A stretch of 64,000 bases of DNA, from NCBI RefSeq assembly GCF_042427575.1, contig NZ_JBHMFD010000012.1:1-64000 (forward strand), given 5' to 3'. Shown piece after piece: positions 41,324 through 49,854 of this stretch (position 1 is its first letter; every line of letters begins with the position of its first letter). The DNA is from Bergeyella porcorum. GTDB taxonomy: Bacteria > Bacteroidota > Bacteroidia > Flavobacteriales > Weeksellaceae. The notes below the pieces were generated by a model. That model was not told the DNA's origin. It was given only the letters and a program-made list of their open reading frames with translations, and did not search any database. The position numbers and the translations under genes were made by a program.

Positions 41324-44146
41324 TTACTCCTTTATCACTTTAAACTGATGTGTAGCAGATGCTCCTTCTATCATTAGGATGTAAACGCCTTTTGGTAAGT
41401 CTGAAACATAGTATTGCTGATTGCTGTTTGCAGTCAATGTTTTGATTAGTTTTCCAGAAAGGTCATATACCACAATCTGTTTTGGAGTTTCTTTCCATTT
41501 TAGGGTAAAGAACTCTTTGATAGGATTTGGATAGATGTTGATTTTCTCACTTGCAGTTTCTGTTGTTGCAAGGTAATGCGGATCTACAGTAATGGTCTGG
41601 GTATGAGAACCTATATTTCCTGCATTATCTTTTGCAAACCATTCGTGTTGTGCTTTGATGAGCCCATCTTCCATAATCCATTTGCTAGACTTAATCACCT
41701 CTACATTTTCAGTACAATTGTCCGTAGCGGTAAGGGTAGCTTGGGTAGGGATTTCCTGCTGTGTTCTTACTGTCATATCCTGAGGGTAATCAGAAAGTAT
41801 AGGTTTGGTACTATCGTGAACAATGAGGGTCTGAGAGTGCGATATAGGTGCCGCATCTTCATCTGTTGCAGTCCAAAGTCTATGGTAAGAATACTGGTCG
41901 TAATCTCCTTTTATTTTAGTTTGTGTAAAAGTTACCTTTGGCAGGGTACCTCCCGTTACGGTAAGGGTAGGTGCCTCTGTAAGGTCTTTTAGACATTGGA
42001 TATAAGTGTCTTTAGGTAGATTTTCTACGAATTGAAGCGGTTGTACATTTTTCTCTACATAGATGTATTGGGTAAACTCCGCCGTTTCATTGCAAGCATT
42101 AGCCTTCCAGGTTCTGGTGATAAGTTGCTCTGTTTTTGTTTCAGTATAATCTAGATTGATAGACTGACCATCACAAGTACCTACTGCTGTAACCTCTGCT
42201 TTAGCAGGGATTTGATTTTCTTTAACAGTGATATTTTGTTCAGGTAAATTATTGAATGTAATACTAGACGCTTCTACTTGGAAAGCAACCTGTTTTAAAA
42301 GATAGTTTTCAGAAATAGTATGGGCAATATGGTCTATGACTTCTATTTTGAAAACACCTTTTCCAGAAACAAACATATTATTGTACGTGGCGGCGCCAAT
42401 GGTAATGGGTGGAATGGTAACGGTATGCTCACCATCATTCTCTGTAGCTTCTGCCAAGACATATTTGTAAGTTTCTCCTAAATCATCAGAAAGAAGGATT
42501 CTTACTTTAGTATCTTCAGGGAAGAAGTTTCTGTCCACACTCCATTGTAGCGTCACTTTCTCTCCCGCTTTATAATTTTTCTTTAACTGAGATGTGATTC
42601 TAAAAGGTGTCCCTTCTTCGAAATTTACTACTGTTTTGTAGGTATCATATCGGGTAGCGTGGTTTCTATCTCCTGCTGTTGCACCTCCATCATTCACTCC
42701 TAGCCAAAATGTAAAAGACCCCGTAGGATAGTTTCCTAGATAATCTTTTTCCAAGTAAGAAAATGGTAAGATGGATTGCCCTGCGGTATAGATGGGCTCA
42801 AAAATAATCTGATTGTTAGGAGATGGTTTGGAAGATCTGAATTTAGCATTGCTGGTTTCGTGTCTTCGGATATCTACTTGGTGAGCTGTATAGAGTAATG
42901 CATCACCATCTGGGTCATTGGCTTTGAGTTTAAATTGAAAATAAGTACCTTTAGGAAGCCTATAAGAAGGTTGTAGTTTGGAACGATCTAGTATAGGCGG
43001 ACGGTTTCCAGTATTGATACCATAGACCACATTTTCTGTATTGCCCGGGCCTACTTTTGTGGTTCTGGCTTCATCCGTGTAATAGTCTGAATCATTAAGC
43101 ATTGCCATACGGATGTAATAAAGCGAAGCCGCAGAAAAATAATCTCTAGGTGCCTGAAGGTCATAGCCCATTACAGATTGTCCATAGCCAGGTTCCGTAT
43201 TCATAGTGTAAATACCCCCTGTACTGAAGGTGTGATCTGTACCAAAGAGGTGTCCCAGTTCGTGTGCAATGGTGCTGTTATTAGGACGGGCATAGGCATA
43301 GGCTTTACTACTGAGGCTATATACCATATACATCCCAGCCATACCACCTGCACTAGCCCCTGTAATGTATGGAAGAATGCTCAGTCCAGCATCATAGGCA
43401 TTAGCTCCAATGAGTCTATTGATAGCTGAGGTGGTATTGGCAAGTACCGTATATACATTTTTGCTGGTATGGACTTCATTGCTATAATCGGTAATGATAA
43501 GGCGTTCATCATTAACGATCTCGAATCTAATCCCTGCATCTCTGTGATAAAGCTCATTAAGGAATGTTTCTGCTGATGCCCAGAAGGTCTTTACTCTATC
43601 AATACTGCTATTAAAACTGGTATATTGAGCATAATCTATGAACAAAGCTAAACGATAGACCCTCAAAATACCATCTGAATAAAGCTCTGGGAGGTCATCT
43701 ACCGTTTGTGCAGCAGCTTGCTGTAGTTTTTTAACCTTTTCCGTCTGATGATGAGAAATATCGCATACCCCTCCCGTACAAGTGCCACATTGGTGGGAGT
43801 CTCCATCTTTGGTGATGGTTACCACATCTTTATCTGTATCGATATGATACTCTGCTCCGTTCCAAGTGATAGAACCAAAAACTTGTTTTTGATGAATCGC
43901 AATAGTTCCTACTAAGGTGTTATTATAATAGCCTACGAAAGTACGAATCCCTTCATTTTTTGTGAAAGAACTAACCCTTTCTTGCCATTGAATGGGAAGA
44001 GGTTTCCCATCAATGTTTACTGTCCAATCTGCATTTTTTGTATTGGAGAATTTAGAAAGTGCTTGGTTGAGGTTTATGGTTTGCCCCCACGCCCAATGCA
44101 ATGCAAAAAATGCTACTAATGCAAAAAACTTGTAAAACTTGGTCAT
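41324..44146 (-). CDS. Secreted zinc metalloprotease with type IX sorting domain
   Basis: A 940-residue exported protease. A signal peptide (about 1-21, ending WAWGQ) is followed by a propeptide with a cysteine cluster (CGTCTGGVC, 120-128) that could act as a cysteine switch. The catalytic domain is reprolysin-like: zinc motif HELGHLFGTDH with H295, E296, H299 and H305, and a Met-turn SVMGYD. Then come Ig-like or HYR-like beta domains and, in the last 70 residues, a type A sorting domain (NIYPNPIKEFFTLKW, DLPKGVYILMI) for type IX secretion. Close to the gldKLMN genes in this window, which encode part of that system. Substrate unknown. Confidence 0.92.
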   Translation of the reverse strand: MTKFYKFFALVAFFALHWAWGQTINLNQALSKFSNTKNADWTVNIDGKPLPIQWQERVSSFTKNEGIRTFVGYYNNTLVGTIAIHQKQVFGSITWNGAEYHIDTDKDVVTITKDGDSHQCGTCTGGVCDISHHQTEKVKKLQQAAAQTVDDLPELYSDGILRVYRLALFIDYAQYTSFNSSIDRVKTFWASAETFLNELYHRDAGIRFEIVNDERLIITDYSNEVHTSKNVYTVLANTTSAINRLIGANAYDAGLSILPYITGASAGGMAGMYMVYSLSSKAYAYARPNNSTIAHELGHLFGTDHTFSTGGIYTMNTEPGYGQSVMGYDLQAPRDYFSAASLYYIRMAMLNDSDYYTDEARTTKVGPGNTENVVYGINTGNRPPILDRSKLQPSYRLPKGTYFQFKLKANDPDGDALLYTAHQVDIRRHETSNAKFRSSKPSPNNQIIFEPIYTAGQSILPFSYLEKDYLGNYPTGSFTFWLGVNDGGATAGDRNHATRYDTYKTVVNFEEGTPFRITSQLKKNYKAGEKVTLQWSVDRNFFPEDTKVRILLSDDLGETYKYVLAEATENDGEHTVTIPPITIGAATYNNMFVSGKGVFKIEVIDHIAHTISENYLLKQVAFQVEASSITFNNLPEQNITVKENQIPAKAEVTAVGTCDGQSINLDYTETKTEQLITRTWKANACNETAEFTQYIYVEKNVQPLQFVENLPKDTYIQCLKDLTEAPTLTVTGGTLPKVTFTQTKIKGDYDQYSYHRLWTATDEDAAPISHSQTLIVHDSTKPILSDYPQDMTVRTQQEIPTQATLTATDNCTENVEVIKSSKWIMEDGLIKAQHEWFAKDNAGNIGSHTQTITVDPHYLATTETASEKINIYPNPIKEFFTLKWKETPKQIVVYDLSGKLIKTLTANSNQQYYVSDLPKGVYILMIEGASATHQFKVIKE

Positions 44147-44244
44147 TAGATATTAATTTTATATTGTTTTCTGCAAAGTTACGGAAAAATAAAGAGGGGG
44201 TCAAGTTGAAAATTATGATATTTGAAAGGTGATGAAACAAAACA

Positions 44245-44266
44245 AACCCGATATTTTTATCGGGTT
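44245..44266 (-). terminator. Terminator of the FKBP-like lipoprotein gene
   Basis: Perfect 9-bp arms AACCCGATA (44245-44253) and TATCGGGTT (44258-44266) with a 4-base loop, followed on the minus strand by a T-rich stretch; 22 bases past the stop codon. Confidence 0.8.
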
Positions 44267-44288
44267 GTGTTCATCTTTATGAAAAACA

Positions 44289-45002
44289 TTAATCTCTTGC
44301 AGAGGTCTTATAGACTTGGAAGTTGAAAACAAATGTTCTATTTCTCCAATCGATATTAGCATAAGGGTAGTGAGAATCTCTCGCAAAAGCCGCTCTAGAT
44401 GGTACAATGATTACCCCTTGTAGATTGTAGTTTTCAGAATCTGCCTTGTCAAAACTCTTGAAATGAGACAGCCCTTCGCGTAGTCCTTCTATTTCAAAAT
44501 AAGCTCTGCTCTGTCCGCTATTGGTAATAGTGGTAGGCTTTGCGTAGTAATAGGTAGGATCTACCTCTGGCACTCCCGTAGATTCTAAGGTATTAGCAAA
44601 AGTAATCTCTGAAGTATATTGAATGCCATTATTCTCATTAGAAAGGAACGCTGTGCTTTTATGCATCAGTCTGATGATATCGGTTTCTCCTATGGTAACG
44701 CCATTTTCTGGTTGTGCACCATCTCTCACAATGATGATAACACCAGACTCCAACTTGGTATAGCTGAGGTCAGAAAGTTTGGTATACCCATCATCTGAAG
44801 CATCTGTGGAGCTAAAAGCCTTGATTCTCCCCAAAGCATCCAGATAGTGCTCATCCATATATTTAGCAATGGCTTTGTCATCATTAGCGTTTTGGGTGGT
44901 AAGGTCGCTTACTTCCTGTATGGTAGTACTAGAAGTGTCATCTTTACGGCAAGAAGTGAAAGAAACCGCTGCAACGGCGAGGTATATTAGTGCCTTTTTC
45001 AT
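44289..45002 (-). CDS. FKBP-like lipoprotein
   Basis: A 237-residue lipoprotein with Cys18 in the lipobox (SFTSCRK) and a C-terminal domain that looks like an FKBP-type peptidyl-prolyl isomerase: GLREGLSHFKSF, the VIIVPSRAAFARD segment and the last strand RTFVFNFQVYKT. Flavobacterial lipoproteins of this kind include the gliding protein GldI, but identity with GldI is not shown. Conserved active-site aromatic residues are only partly present, so isomerase activity is uncertain. It is divergent from the S4 gene, 40 bases apart. Confidence 0.65.
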   Translation of the reverse strand: MKKALIYLAVAAVSFTSCRKDDTSSTTIQEVSDLTTQNANDDKAIAKYMDEHYLDALGRIKAFSSTDASDDGYTKLSDLSYTKLESGVIIIVRDGAQPENGVTIGETDIIRLMHKSTAFLSNENNGIQYTSEITFANTLESTGVPEVDPTYYYAKPTTITNSGQSRAYFEIEGLREGLSHFKSFDKADSENYNLQGVIIVPSRAAFARDSHYPYANIDWRNRTFVFNFQVYKTSARD

Positions 45003-45042
45003 TTAATTGATTATTTTTGATGTCACAAAAGTATAAAAAATT

Positions 45043-45486
45043 ATGAGAATTGATAAATTTTTATGGAGTATTCGGTTTTATAAAACCAGAAGTATTGCTT
45101 CGGAGGAGATTAAAAAAAATAGAGTATCTATCGGTGGGCAAGTGATAAAGTCTTCTAAAGAAGTGAAGGCAGGAGATGAAATTAAGATTAGAAAAAATCA
45201 AATCGATTATAAAATCAAAGTGATAGACCTTCCCAAAAGTAGGGTAGGGGCAAAGCTGGTACCACTCTATGTGAAGGATATGACGGATAAAGAGCAATAC
45301 GAAATTCTACAAATGCGTAGAATGGAGCAAAGCTATTACCGAATGAAAGGCGAGGGCAGACCTACCAAAAAAGACCGCCGTGAGATTGAAAACTATGTTT
45401 CATCAGAAGATTTTAAGCAAGATGATGAGGTAAACGAAGAAGAGTATTGGAATGACTTTTTCAGCGAATCGGAAGAAGATGAATAA
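45043..45486 (+). CDS. S4 domain RNA-binding protein (HslR-like)
   Basis: A 147-residue protein with an N-terminal S4 domain (MRIDKFLWSIRFYKTRS, EEIKKNRVSIGGQVIK) resembling heat shock protein 15, which binds stalled 50S subunits carrying peptidyl-tRNA. The C-terminal 40 residues are very acidic (DDEVNEEEYWNDFFSESEEDE). Its last 26 bases overlap the convergent aroK gene. Confidence 0.85.
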   Translation: MRIDKFLWSIRFYKTRSIASEEIKKNRVSIGGQVIKSSKEVKAGDEIKIRKNQIDYKIKVIDLPKSRVGAKLVPLYVKDMTDKEQYEILQMRRMEQSYYRMKGEGRPTKKDRREIENYVSSEDFKQDDEVNEEEYWNDFFSESEEDE

Positions 45487-45979
45487 TCTCATCTACTATT
45501 TCTTCAGGTGTTTTTTTATCAGTGCTTACCATAAACTGAGCCTTTCGGTAGAAAGGATTTCTTTCGAAAAGGTGCTTGGCAATGAACTCTGGTAGTGCTT
45601 CATCAGAGATATTGGCAATGAGTGGGCGTTTATCTTTTTGCTTGTAGAGACGCTGGGTAAGCGTAGGAATATTAGCGGAAAGATAAATACTGATGGAATT
45701 CTGATTGATGACATCCATATTATTATAATATACAGGAGTGCCTCCACCTAAGCTCAAAATAGCGTTTTGTTCCGTAGCTAAAACCTCTTCCAGGGCTTCT
45801 CTTTCTTGTTTTCGAAAGAAAATTTCACCTTTTTTCTGAAAAATTTCAGAGATAGAACAATTATTTCGCTTAATAATTTCCTTATCAAGGTCAATTAATT
45901 TAAAATTTAATTTTGATGATAATAATTTGGAAATGTGAGATTTGCCGCTGCCCATATAGCCTAAGAGTGAAATAATCAT
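45461..45979 (-). CDS. aroK: Shikimate kinase
   Basis: Phosphorylates shikimate in aromatic amino acid synthesis. The 172-residue protein has the P-loop GYMGSGKSH at residues 7-15, the substrate-binding DLDKEI and FRKQEREAL segments and SLGGGTPVYY. The ATG at 45979 fits the family start (MIISLLGYMGSG), rather than the one at 45997. It converges with the S4 gene and overlaps it by 26 bases. Confidence 0.95.
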   Translation of the reverse strand: MIISLLGYMGSGKSHISKLLSSKLNFKLIDLDKEIIKRNNCSISEIFQKKGEIFFRKQEREALEEVLATEQNAILSLGGGTPVYYNNMDVINQNSISIYLSANIPTLTQRLYKQKDKRPLIANISDEALPEFIAKHLFERNPFYRKAQFMVSTDKKTPEEIVDEIIHLLPIR

Positions 45980-46011
45980 TGTAATTTTTTTATACAAATG
46001 TCTAAAAAAAT

Positions 46012-46041
46012 TTTGAGAAATAAAAAAAAGCCTTATCTTTG
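46012..46041 (+). promoter_or_regulatory. Promoter of the tRNA cluster
   Basis: TTTG at 46012-46015 and a perfect -7 element TATCTTTG at 46034-46041, with 18 bases between, 38 bases ahead of the first tRNA. Confidence 0.75.
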
Positions 46042-46079
46042 CACCACTTTTGAAGCGGATAACGCTGGAGGAAGTGGCC

Positions 46080-46152
46080 GACCTGGTAGCTCAGCTGGTA
46101 GAGCAATACACTTTTAATGTATGGGTCCTGGGTTCGAATCCCAGCCAGGTCA
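46080..46152 (+). tRNA. tRNA-Lys (anticodon TTT)
   Basis: Acceptor stem GACCTGG (46080-46086) pairs with CCAGGTC (46145-46151); discriminator A. Anticodon stem ATACA / TGTAT encloses the loop CTTTTAA, giving TTT at 46113-46115. T arm TGGGTTCGAATCCCA is standard. CCA is not encoded. Confidence 0.97.
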
Positions 46153-46177
46153 CAATAGATTACAGTGATGTAATACT

Positions 46178-46261
46178 GCCTGTGTGGTGAAATTGGTAGA
46201 CACGCCATCTTGAGGGGGTGGTATCCTTTCGGATGTGCTGGTTCGAGTCCAGTCGCAGGCA
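46178..46261 (+). tRNA. tRNA-Leu (anticodon GAG)
   Basis: A type II tRNA with long variable arm. Acceptor GCCTGTG (46178-46184) pairs with CGCAGGC (46254-46260). Anticodon stem CCATC / GGTGG encloses TTGAGGG, anticodon GAG. The variable arm contains TATCCTTTCGGATG, and the T arm contains GGTTCGAGTCC. Confidence 0.95.
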
Positions 46262-46296
46262 CAGAAAAAGATGAATAATTAGCCATAATTATTTTA

Positions 46297-46369
46297 GACT
46301 CGGTAGCTCAGCTGGTAGAGCAATACACTTTTAATGTATGGGTCCTGGGTTCGAATCCCAGCCGAGTCA
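46297..46369 (+). tRNA. tRNA-Lys (anticodon TTT), second copy
   Basis: Acceptor GACTCGG (46297-46303) pairs with CCGAGTC (46362-46368). The whole body between the acceptor arms is identical to the first tRNA-Lys, including the loop CTTTTAA with anticodon TTT. Only the acceptor stem differs, with matching changes on both sides. Confidence 0.97.
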
Positions 46370-46423
46370 CGAATTTGCTGAAAAGTAAATTTTTTTCATA
46401 TTAATATTTTGTGATTTGGTGTT

Positions 46424-46460
46424 CAAAGGCCTTCCATTTTGGAAGGTCTTTGGGTTTTTT
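46424..46460 (+). terminator. Terminator of the tRNA cluster
   Basis: Twelve-base-pair arms CAAAGGCCTTCC (46424-46435) and GGAAGGTCTTTG (46441-46452) with one G-T pair and a T run at 46455-46460. Confidence 0.85.
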
Positions 46461-46465
46461 GTAAG

Positions 46466-47314
46466 CTAGTCCAGATGGATGTTGTCTATCAAGCGAACGG
46501 GACCTGCAAATACAGCAATGAAGGCTCTATAGCTTTGGTCTTTGTAGAAAAAATCAGTCTCTTTTAGGTCTTTTTCATTGGCAATGGTGAAGTATTCCAA
46601 TTCGAAATCTTTAGAGTTTTCAAAGATGGTATTCACTCTTTCGTGGATTTCAGGAATGCTGATGACACGGAACCAATCGTTTACTTGTTTCAGGGTTTTG
46701 TAGATGATTTTTGCGTTTTGGCGTTGCTCTGGAGTAAGTCTTTCGTTTCGGGAGCTCATAGCCAATCCGTGTGGTTCCCTTAGAATCGGTGCTCCAATGA
46801 TATTGACGGGGATTTGCTTTTTCTCCACCATTTTTTTGATGATGGCAAGTTGCTGAAAATCTTTTTCTCCAAAATAGGCATTATCAGGTTTTACCTGATG
46901 GAATAACTCTTCCACCACAGTGCCTACACCATCAAAGTGACCAGGGCGAAACTTGCCTTCCATTTCTTTTTCGAGGCCATCAAAATCGTATGCTTGGCTT
47001 TTTAATCCATCGGGATAAAGGTCTTTTACCTCTGGAAGATATACGGCATCCACAGTTTGGCTTTCTTCTAATGCTTTTAAATCAGCCTCTATAGTTCTTG
47101 GATATTTTTCTAAATCTTCAGGGTTGTTAAACTGAGTGGGATTTACAAAAATAGAGGAAATCACGATGTCGTTTTCCTTTTTAGCGGCTTGGTAAAGAGA
47201 GAGATGTCCTTGGTGTAAAGCACCCATTGTAGGGGCAAAGCCAATGGTTTTGTTAGATTTTTTTATGCTCTCAATGTAATGGCTCAATTCTTGCCTGCTG
47301 TTTAAAACTTTCAT
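46466..47314 (-). CDS. panC: Pantothenate synthetase
   Basis: Joins pantoate and beta-alanine using ATP. The 282-residue protein shows the nucleotide-binding APTMGALHQGHLSLYQAA near residue 27 with the HxGH motif, FVNPTQFN, the GKFRPGHFDGVGTVV block, YFGEKDFQQL and SSRNERL with the KMSKS-like function. A minus-strand -7 element TAATTTTG lies at 47338-47345. Divergent from the next gene. panB and panD are not in the window. Confidence 0.96.
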   Translation of the reverse strand: MKVLNSRQELSHYIESIKKSNKTIGFAPTMGALHQGHLSLYQAAKKENDIVISSIFVNPTQFNNPEDLEKYPRTIEADLKALEESQTVDAVYLPEVKDLYPDGLKSQAYDFDGLEKEMEGKFRPGHFDGVGTVVEELFHQVKPDNAYFGEKDFQQLAIIKKMVEKKQIPVNIIGAPILREPHGLAMSSRNERLTPEQRQNAKIIYKTLKQVNDWFRVISIPEIHERVNTIFENSKDFELEYFTIANEKDLKETDFFYKDQSYRAFIAVFAGPVRLIDNIHLD

Positions 47315-47440
47315 TATATTGCTGTTTAATATAAAGGCAAAATTAGTGAAAATTACTCTGTGGGTTTAGAGTTTGGAAGGTAAATCTAAGGAGGGTAATC
47401 ATAAAAATTGTTAATATCATTCTATTAGCGTAAATTTTTG

Positions 47441-47448
47441 TAATTTTG
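47441..47448 (+). promoter_or_regulatory. -7 promoter element of the 47484 gene
   Basis: TAATTTTG, a perfect TAnnTTTG match, 36 bases upstream of the ATG at 47484. Together with the opposing element at 47338-47345 it defines a divergent promoter region between panC and this operon. Confidence 0.6.
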
Positions 47449-47483
47449 CAAAGAATTATATCCGTAATAAAGCAGTTAAAATT

Positions 47484-48254
47484 ATGCCGAATCAAAAGAT
47501 ATTATACATTACTACAGAGATGTTTCCTTATCAGGAAGAAAGTAATATGGCGGAGACCGTGAATAAAATGGCTCTGAAAATGCATCAGGAAGGTAATGAT
47601 GTGAGGGTTTTTATGCCAAGATTTGGGGCAATAAGCGAGCGAAAGTTTCAGCTTCACGAGGTGATTCGTCTATCGGGGATGAATATCATTATCAATGATT
47701 TGGATCAGCCACTCATCATCAAGGTGGCATCTTTGCCAGGAGAAAGACTTCAAGTTTATTTTATAGACAATGAGGAATACTTCAAAAGAAAATCCTACTA
47801 TAAAGATGAGGAAGGCAATTTCCACGAAGATAATGGCGAGCGTGCGGTATTTTTTGTGAGAGGAGTGATAGAAACCATCAAAAAGCTGAATTGGGTTCCA
47901 GATGTGATTCACCTTAACGGATGGATGTCTGCTCTAGTGCCTATCTATCTGAAGACATATTATAAGAATGATTACTACTTTAAAGATACCAAAATAGTTT
48001 CTTCTATCTATAACGAAGAAAATATAACATTAGAACCTACACTAGATGAGGTTTTAAAGTTTGATAAAGTAGAAGGGCTCTCTGTAACTGAAAAACTGAC
48101 ATCGGATGCTCTTGTAGTAGATAGTATGGCGTTTGTAGATGTGGTGGTGAAAGGCGATGAGTTTCTTATGGACGAAATGGATAAAGCCTACCAAGCAACC
48201 AATACGGAAAAGGCAGATTTTATAGACGCTACTTCCATTAATACAGTTTACTAA
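47484..48254 (+). CDS. Glycogen synthase-like N-terminal domain protein
   Basis: A 256-residue protein similar to the N-terminal half of GT5 glycogen or starch synthases (ILYITTEMFPY, NDVRVFMPRFG, PDVIHLNGWMSALVP). It is about half the usual length and has no C-terminal Rossmann domain. The ADP-glucose lysine motif KxGGL that follows EMFP in active enzymes is replaced by EESNM, so catalysis is unlikely. It is followed by DUF4270, glmS and the gld genes on the same strand, and may serve a structural or regulatory role. Confidence 0.8.
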   Translation: MPNQKILYITTEMFPYQEESNMAETVNKMALKMHQEGNDVRVFMPRFGAISERKFQLHEVIRLSGMNIIINDLDQPLIIKVASLPGERLQVYFIDNEEYFKRKSYYKDEEGNFHEDNGERAVFFVRGVIETIKKLNWVPDVIHLNGWMSALVPIYLKTYYKNDYYFKDTKIVSSIYNEENITLEPTLDEVLKFDKVEGLSVTEKLTSDALVVDSMAFVDVVVKGDEFLMDEMDKAYQATNTEKADFIDATSINTVY

Positions 48255-48278
48255 TTATTATATTTCTAATAACAATCA

Positions 48279-49826
48279 ATGATAAAAAATATTAAGAATT
48301 GTTTCAAAACTTCTGCACTATTGTTGGCTGGAAGTTTTTTGTTGTGGAGTTGTGAGTCTGAGGCAGATCAGCTTGGTTCTCAGTTTTTTGATAATATAGC
48401 GGCAGAGGGAACTGCTAAAGCTTTTGATATCATCGCTTATAATGTCAATAATCAAGATTCTATCCGTACCGATGCGGCAAAGCTTACCAGTGCTACCTTG
48501 GGAGCGTTCCACGAATCTCAGTTTGGATTGCAAAAGTCCAATTTTGTTTCTCAGGTGAGATTATCTTCTTATAACCCCGATTTTGGAACCAATCCCGTAG
48601 TAGATTCTGTAGTCTTGGAAATTAACCCCGTTTACAGAGCGGATTCTGTTACCACAACTACCGATGAAAACTATGTTTATCCAGTAGGTAGTGTAGAAGC
48701 TAAAAAAGTGGTGAGTACTTATCCTATTTCTAGATATGGTAAGGCTAATGCTACAATGACCCTCAATGTCCACGAGGTAGATGATTTTTTAGGCTCTTCA
48801 TCAGACAAGGTGTATTCTAATCAATCTGTGAATTACAGCACTTTGCTAGGCTCTAAAGCAATCGCTCCAAAGGTGAGTAGTGTGAAGATTACCAAAAAAT
48901 CAGACAATACAGATCTTCTTTCCAGAGAAGCCAGAATTAGAATTCCATTAGATAAAGATTTTTTTCAGTCTAAACTAATCGCCAAGCAAGGGCAGGCAGA
49001 GCTATCTGATGTATCCAACTTTATTCGTTACTTTAAAGGAATTAGAGTTTCGGTTCAAGAAAATGATGGATATCTATTCAATTTTAGCCCGAATGATACC
49101 CAAATTGTAGTGTATTATAAGAGGGATGTTACCTCTAATGGTACCACTACTGCGGAACCTACTTCATATACCCTTACTTTAGGCTCGGGGAATGCCCGTT
49201 TCAATCAGATTACTTTTGATAGAACAGGGACTCCTTCTGAGGCTGTAGCAAATTTAACCTCGCCTAATTATCAATCGGGTGATGCTAAAATCTATGCTCA
49301 AGGAATGGGAGGCCCAAGTGTAGGGATTAAAATTCCAGAGGCTACGATAGAAGAACTCAGAACATTGTATAAAAATAATAAAATAGGAATTGTTTCTGCA
49401 AAAGTGAGATTGTTTACCGATACTTCGGTTTGGAATAATAGCTATGCAAAGCCATCTACTTTTGTAAACTATCACTATGATGCTACCACAAAGAGTAAAA
49501 ATCTATCAGAGTTTTTGAGTGATGTGAGTGTGTTTTCTGCCATCGGAATTACAGACTTGATTAAAGGTTATAATCTTACAGAAAACCCATCGTATTATGA
49601 TTTTACCATTACTCAATCTATAAAAAATGCAGTGGAACAATCCACCACAATGCAAGATATAGTGCTAGAAGTAGGAGCGTTTCAAGTGAACAAGAACAAT
49701 TTATCAGCATTGATAGGACCAGCATACAACACCAGAGCTTATACTCCTAATAGAGTAGTGCTGGTAGGAACTGATGCTGCTAATGAAAATAGAGCAAAAC
49801 TTAATATTGTTTATTCATCAAAATAA
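48279..49826 (+). CDS. DUF4270 family lipoprotein
   Basis: A 515-residue exported protein with a lipoprotein signal (Cys25 in SFLLWSCES) and the DUF4270 family pattern: EADQLGSQFF near the start, DSVRTD-type segments, VDSVVLEINPVYR, IRIPLDKDFFQSKL, the FNFSPNDTQIVVYYK block and a closing NRVVLVGTDA with LNIVYSS. Function is unknown. It begins 25 bases after the preceding gene and ends 29 bases before glmS. Confidence 0.88.
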   Translation: MIKNIKNCFKTSALLLAGSFLLWSCESEADQLGSQFFDNIAAEGTAKAFDIIAYNVNNQDSIRTDAAKLTSATLGAFHESQFGLQKSNFVSQVRLSSYNPDFGTNPVVDSVVLEINPVYRADSVTTTTDENYVYPVGSVEAKKVVSTYPISRYGKANATMTLNVHEVDDFLGSSSDKVYSNQSVNYSTLLGSKAIAPKVSSVKITKKSDNTDLLSREARIRIPLDKDFFQSKLIAKQGQAELSDVSNFIRYFKGIRVSVQENDGYLFNFSPNDTQIVVYYKRDVTSNGTTTAEPTSYTLTLGSGNARFNQITFDRTGTPSEAVANLTSPNYQSGDAKIYAQGMGGPSVGIKIPEATIEELRTLYKNNKIGIVSAKVRLFTDTSVWNNSYAKPSTFVNYHYDATTKSKNLSEFLSDVSVFSAIGITDLIKGYNLTENPSYYDFTITQSIKNAVEQSTTMQDIVLEVGAFQVNKNNLSALIGPAYNTRAYTPNRVVLVGTDAANENRAKLNIVYSSK

Positions 49827-49854
49827 TTAACAAAAAATACAAATAAAATAAACT

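Noticed and set aside
41576..41992. A 138-codon plus-strand frame.
   Set aside because: It is antisense to the metalloprotease and shows no domain or start signals.
44289..45002. Calling this lipoprotein GldI.
   Set aside because: The FKBP-like domain and lipobox agree, but the sequence does not allow a confident distinction from other FKBP-like lipoproteins of flavobacteria.
46002..46286. A minus-strand frame of 94 codons across the tRNA cluster.
   Set aside because: It is the antisense of tRNA-Lys and tRNA-Leu; such frames (with AGIRTQDP or TGLEPAH wording) are a known annotation artefact.
49827..49854. glmS ribozyme upstream of glmS.
   Set aside because: The gap is only 28 bases, far too short, and the ribozyme is mainly a Firmicutes feature.
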